This document shows positions 46,373 through 49,622 of a DNA stretch of 49,622 nucleotides, piece by piece. Each line of letters begins with the position of its first letter. Position 1 is the first letter of the stretch. The notes under the pieces were generated by a model. The model saw only the letters and a list, made by a program, of their open reading frames with translations, did not search any database and was not told the DNA's origin. Source of the DNA: Metasolibacillus meyeri (GTDB taxonomy: Bacteria > Bacillota > Bacilli > Bacillales_A > Planococcaceae); contig NZ_PYWN01000076.1 in NCBI RefSeq assembly GCF_003049505.1, positions 1 through 49,622 on the forward strand, written 5' to 3'. Position numbers and translations under genes: made by a program.

Positions 46373-47797
46373 CTACTGCTTTATGACATAAATCTGTTTT
46401 TTATTTAATTGATGCTCTCCTTGAAATGTCGCGCCTATCGCTAATAATTCTTCAAGCTGACTTAATTTCGCTACAGTAATCTTTTCTCCTGCGACAAACA
46501 ATGGAATTCCAGGTGGATATGGGATAATCATTGATGCTGCTACACGCCCAATTGCACGCATATAAGGTACCCATTCTTTCTCTAACCTCTCGACTTCCTC
46601 AAAGCTATATTCTGGAGTCACAATGTTCATTAAGCTAAATTGCTTGCTTAATTTTGGCAAAGCTTGACCTTTCGTTTTTAGCAAATCCATTACAGCCTCT
46701 TTTATACGTATACGCATATCTGCAAAAGGATATACCTCTCCTCTTTTAAGAAGTGGCAAGATTGTCAACACTTGCTCTGCATCTGCTAGCTCCACATATA
46801 GCTGATTTTGCTCTAGTTTTTGTTTGAGCTGAAAGCCTGTATATCCTTGAACACGCAGCAACAATTTTAACGGATCTGCTACTTCAATAACCGTTAAATT
46901 ATCAACTGCCCTCAGCGACTCTATCCATTGCATACGCTTTTCCATTAAATAATGAGTATCTGCTTCAATATATGTGCTGACATAGTATCTTGCATCATCC
47001 AATGAAGCAAGCAATAAGTAAGAAGGACTACTGGATTGCAACATGCGCAAATAACGATTCACTTTTTCAATTTCTACTAAGGATGATTTCACGTGTAAAA
47101 ACGAAGCCATCGTCATCGCAGGCAGTGTTTTATGCGCTGACTGCACAACGATATCAGCCCCCAATGCTAAAGCGGATATTGGAAAGCGTTCGCTCGCAGC
47201 AAAATGCGCTCCATGCGCCTCATCTACTAACACTGGAATTTTATATGTATGACATAAATCAATAATGCCCTTCAATTGCTCTGTAACAACACCGTAATAC
47301 GTAGGCGAGATTAAAATAATAGCCTTGACATTTGGGAAATACTGCAATGCTTCTTTTACTACATCTAAACGCACATGTGTGGCCGTACAAGTATGCTCAT
47401 CCCATTCTGGTGTTAAATAAACGGGCTTTACGCCGACAAGTTCCAACGCATGGAAAATCGATTTATGCGCATTACGTTGAACGAAAACGGTATCCCCTCG
47501 TTGACATGTTGCATAAATCATTGCCAAATTTCCAACGGTCGAGCCATTCACTAAAAAGAAGCTTCGATCCGCCTCATACGTTTGACGCAGTAATTCCTCT
47601 GCCTCCGCAATCGCTTCCTCTGGCTGATGAAAATCATCTAGTCCTGTTAACTCTGTTACATCATAACGTAAAGCCCGCTGTATCTCATCTGGCAAATACG
47701 TAATACGCCCATTTTTATGTCCAGGAACATGTAAGGAATACGGCTCTTGCTCAATAAAATTTTCTAAAGCTTCTACAAGAGGACGCTCTCGTTTCAT
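46373..47797 (-). CDS. yaaO: PLP-dependent Orn/Lys/Arg decarboxylase family protein (YaaO)
   Basis: The 474-residue fold-type I protein starts with VPGHKNGRITYLPDEIQ, has FLVNGSTVGNLAMIYA, VDEAHGAHFA, and the PLP lysine in VVQSAHKTLPAMT. Substrate unproven; B. subtilis YaaO has the same place before tmk. It has a small-domain C-terminus (IPYPPGIPLFVAGEKIT). Confidence 0.9.
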   Translation of the reverse strand: MKRERPLVEALENFIEQEPYSLHVPGHKNGRITYLPDEIQRALRYDVTELTGLDDFHQPEEAIAEAEELLRQTYEADRSFFLVNGSTVGNLAMIYATCQRGDTVFVQRNAHKSIFHALELVGVKPVYLTPEWDEHTCTATHVRLDVVKEALQYFPNVKAIILISPTYYGVVTEQLKGIIDLCHTYKIPVLVDEAHGAHFAASERFPISALALGADIVVQSAHKTLPAMTMASFLHVKSSLVEIEKVNRYLRMLQSSSPSYLLLASLDDARYYVSTYIEADTHYLMEKRMQWIESLRAVDNLTVIEVADPLKLLLRVQGYTGFQLKQKLEQNQLYVELADAEQVLTILPLLKRGEVYPFADMRIRIKEAVMDLLKTKGQALPKLSKQFSLMNIVTPEYSFEEVERLEKEWVPYMRAIGRVAASMIIPYPPGIPLFVAGEKITVAKLSQLEELLAIGATFQGEHQLNKKQIYVIKQ

Positions 47798-47838
47798 AAC
47801 TATTCACTCCGTTCAAAATTCTACATTTATTATACATG

Positions 47839-47868
47839 AAAAAAGAGCATGAGGAATGGCCTCATGCT
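47839..47868 (-). terminator. Terminator of the sigma/anti-sigma operon
   Basis: AGCATGAGG/CCTCATGCT stem followed by T6 on the minus strand, directly behind the gene ending at 47874. Confidence 0.85.
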
Positions 47869-47873
47869 TTACA

Positions 47874-48752
47874 TTAATAATTCAAAGCTGCTCCCATATA
47901 AATAACATAGCTAAATGCTATTAGAAGATAACATGTACGATAAACAATTATTTTATAACGCCAGCTCTCACCTCCAAAGCGGGCTTCTAACCAGAATTTT
48001 ACCCCCCCACTTATAATCACAGCAGCAAAACTACTAAATACAAACGGATTTTTTACTACGACGAGTGGAACAACAATAATCAACATCATTACTACATCTA
48101 TGACATATTGCAATTTCATTGAATATAAAGGAAGCTTTTTCCCATCATGCCCTTGTGGTCGTACCCCTTTCTCAAGTATCCATAACGAACACATAAGAAT
48201 AATAAGAATAAACCATGCATTACGAAACTGACGCTCGGTAATAGGGAAAAACAGTCCTGCTAATGTATTATATAAATCAGGATTCTCCACAACATACCAT
48301 TGCCCTTCCATATCACCAAAATGTACATTTTCCGCCCACTCAATAAAATATTGCTCTACTACTCCATTTTCATATGTTAATTGCACTGTGTACGTTATAT
48401 CAGGATCTTGAGACAGCTTAATTGGCTGCATTTCACGTAAAGCTTGCTCAAAACTATCACGTAAGACAGAATTTGTTATATTTTTCACATCAAAGCGATA
48501 AATAGAACTTGGATTTCCTTCACCTAATGTACCTAAAATCTGAACAAGGTCATTCGATTCAACTCCTGTTCGTTCATTTAGCTGTGATGGCATCGTCAGA
48601 AACAACAGGCAAGCAAGTAAGACAATCACCGGAGGCAATATAATTGGCAATAAGGGAGTTCTCTTTTTTTGTAGCCGTTTTTCAAGTAAACGATATTGTT
48701 GCTCTTTCTTTTCTTCGCTAGGCTTCATCACTAATTGTTTAAAGTCAAACAT
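47874..48752 (-). CDS. Probable membrane anti-sigma factor
   Basis: The 292-residue protein has a charged cytoplasmic start (EEKKEQQYRLLEKRLQKKR), a first helix (LLPIILPPVIVLLACLLFL, about residues 34-53), an extracytoplasmic domain of about 120 residues, and four more helices near the C-terminus. It overlaps the sigma gene by 8 bases. By position it should hold the sigma factor at the membrane; sequence alone does not prove it, and no known anti-sigma domain is recognised. Confidence 0.6.
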   Translation of the reverse strand: MFDFKQLVMKPSEEKKEQQYRLLEKRLQKKRTPLLPIILPPVIVLLACLLFLTMPSQLNERTGVESNDLVQILGTLGEGNPSSIYRFDVKNITNSVLRDSFEQALREMQPIKLSQDPDITYTVQLTYENGVVEQYFIEWAENVHFGDMEGQWYVVENPDLYNTLAGLFFPITERQFRNAWFILIILMCSLWILEKGVRPQGHDGKKLPLYSMKLQYVIDVVMMLIIVVPLVVVKNPFVFSSFAAVIISGGVKFWLEARFGGESWRYKIIVYRTCYLLIAFSYVIYMGAALNY

Positions 48753-49221
48753 CTGCTTCCCTCCCTATTATGTTGCGCAATGCTTTTAAGCCTTGTGCTG
48801 TATAGTTTTTCACCTGTACTTCTGACAGCTCTAAATAATGAGCCACCTCTTTTACCGACAATTCTTCAATATAGCGAAGCACAATCACTTCTCGATAATT
48901 CATTTTAATTTTTGCTAATGCTTTGTACAGCTCTTGTACTTCTTGTGAACGCAATAACAATTCTTCTGGTAGAGGAGCTTCATCTTTGTAGTCTATTTTT
49001 GCTAGAGGCAACCACTTTAATAACCGCTTGCGCCTGAAATGATCATACACTAGATTTCGAGCGATTCGAATCAATAGCGCTTTTTCATTTTGGATTTGTT
49101 TTGTATGATAAAAGCGAATAAATGTTTCTTGAACAAAGTCATCAACGATTGCTGGATTCGTTGTTAAAAAGAATATGTATTGATAAATTGCTTCATAGTG
49201 TCGTTCATATATATCACGCAT
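48745..49221 (-). CDS. ECF-type RNA polymerase sigma factor
   Basis: The 158-residue protein has sigma region 2 (DIYERHYEAIYQYIFFLTTN, VDDFVQETFIRFYHTKQ) and region 4 (YREVIVLRYIEELSVKEVAH, LSEVQVKNYTAQGLKALRN), the ECF group layout. The signal it answers is unknown. A good ribosome site (AAGGAGGGGAT) precedes the ATG. No convincing ECF autoregulatory promoter was found upstream. Confidence 0.9.
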   Translation of the reverse strand: MRDIYERHYEAIYQYIFFLTTNPAIVDDFVQETFIRFYHTKQIQNEKALLIRIARNLVYDHFRRKRLLKWLPLAKIDYKDEAPLPEELLLRSQEVQELYKALAKIKMNYREVIVLRYIEELSVKEVAHYLELSEVQVKNYTAQGLKALRNIIGREADV

Positions 49222-49478
49222 GCCATCCCCTCCTTCTAATAATTAAAGACGAATGAACGGTGTATTGGAATTAGTTAAAAGTAAAAAATTTTTAAGAAAG
49301 TTCATGAGGAGCTTGTTGAAGTGCTTTGAAGATTATGAAGATATGCTATCAGTAACTTTGACCATTCTATCAGCAAGTCGGCGCTAAAAATAGTTGGTTA
49401 TTTATTAGTAAGTTATTTTCAGTATTAACGATTAAAATCAACTGATTAATTCCGTATTGCCCTCCTATTTCTAAAGAT

Positions 49479-49501
49479 AAAAAAACACTGATTGCTCAGT
49501 G
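49479..49501 (-). terminator. Terminator of the transcript entering from the right end
   Basis: CACTGA, loop GCAA, TCAGTG, then T7 on the minus strand. It ends whatever lies beyond 49502, possibly an rRNA operon. Bases 49222-49478 show nothing else. Confidence 0.8.
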
Positions 49502-49517
49502 ATTTCATTGTTGCGAA

Positions 49518-49622
49518 GCGACGTCCTACTTACCATCAGCGCTTCAACGCAGCACAGCTGAGCGGCGGATCTCTTCGTTGCCCGCGTCGCTCATGTGCTC
49601 CGTACATTCCGCTCCGCACGCC
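49518..49622 (-). other. GC-rich end with 5S-rRNA-like words
   Basis: The minus strand reads GATGGTA-AGTAGGACGTCGC at 49518-49537. Both words occur in Bacillales 5S rRNA (…GCGCCGATGGTAG… and …GAGAGTAGGACGTCGC…), but the 30 bases normally between them are missing. Further upstream only scattered matches (CGAAGAG) occur. It is not a normal 5S gene. In B. subtilis an rRNA operon ends close to this position. Confidence 0.35.

Noticed and set aside
49222-49330. ECF-type autoregulatory promoter before the sigma gene
   Set aside because: TGAACTT and CGTC words exist but not at the 16-17-base spacing of ECF promoters.

Overview
The window looks like the chromosome of a low-GC, endospore-forming member of the Bacillales, most likely Lysinibacillus-like (inferred from gene content and order; no rRNA or marker comparison was possible). 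Almost all core genes lie on the minus strand and follow the Bacillus subtilis origin-proximal order. Read from the right end: the tail of what may be an rRNA locus, an ECF sigma/anti-sigma pair, yaaO, tmk, darA, yaaR, holB, ricT, yabA, trmN6, yazA, rsmI, abrB (plus strand), metS, tatD, yabE, rnmV, ksgA, veg, sspF, ispE, purR, ridA, spoVG, glmU, prs, then after a long interruption pth, fin, mfd, spoVT, yabM, mazG and rqcP. Several control sites of this core can be read directly: sigma-A promoters before metS, veg, glmU and abrB, Spo0A boxes at abrB, a sigma-H promoter at spoVG, sigma-G promoters at spoVT and sspF, a possible sigma-F site at fin, and many rho-independent terminators.

The interruption is an accessory island of about 16 kb between pth and prs (10405-26317), where B. 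subtilis carries ctc; no ctc gene is visible here. From left to right it holds a stack of tiny membrane-protein genes, a small bL12-tail-like gene, a broken IS1182-type transposase, a second decayed copy of four of the tiny membrane genes, three genes of unknown function, a complete comQ-comX-comP-comA quorum-sensing locus, remnants of tnpB (IS200/IS605) and IS66, an M50-type membrane protease next to a wrecked BtrH-like gene, an MFS transporter, and a secreted phospholipase-A2-like protein.

The most interesting pattern is a palindrome built from CAATTGCG-N-GATTCC arms. It occurs five times in this island and was not seen elsewhere in the window. Each arm resembles the ComA box (TTGCGG-N4-CCGCAA), and the copies lie upstream of comQ, of both tiny-membrane-gene clusters, of the unknown 114-residue gene and of the phospholipase gene. 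At three copies the outer edge forms a -35 hexamer with a -10 hexamer 17 or 18 bases downstream. The island may therefore be a self-contained quorum-sensing regulon, with ComQXPA as sensor and the small membrane proteins and secreted proteins as output. A competing explanation is a mobile palindromic repeat.

The comX gene (57 codons) was found by hand. Both comX and comP appear to start with ATA where ATG is expected. At the comX/comP junction the sequence ATAA sits where an ATGA overlap would be normal. The two copies of the tiny-membrane cassette have decayed in complementary genes, so only one intact set survives between them. Three reading frames in the window (Uma2, a tiny membrane gene, a two-helix gene) break inside A or T runs, so base-level errors must be excluded before biology is read into them.
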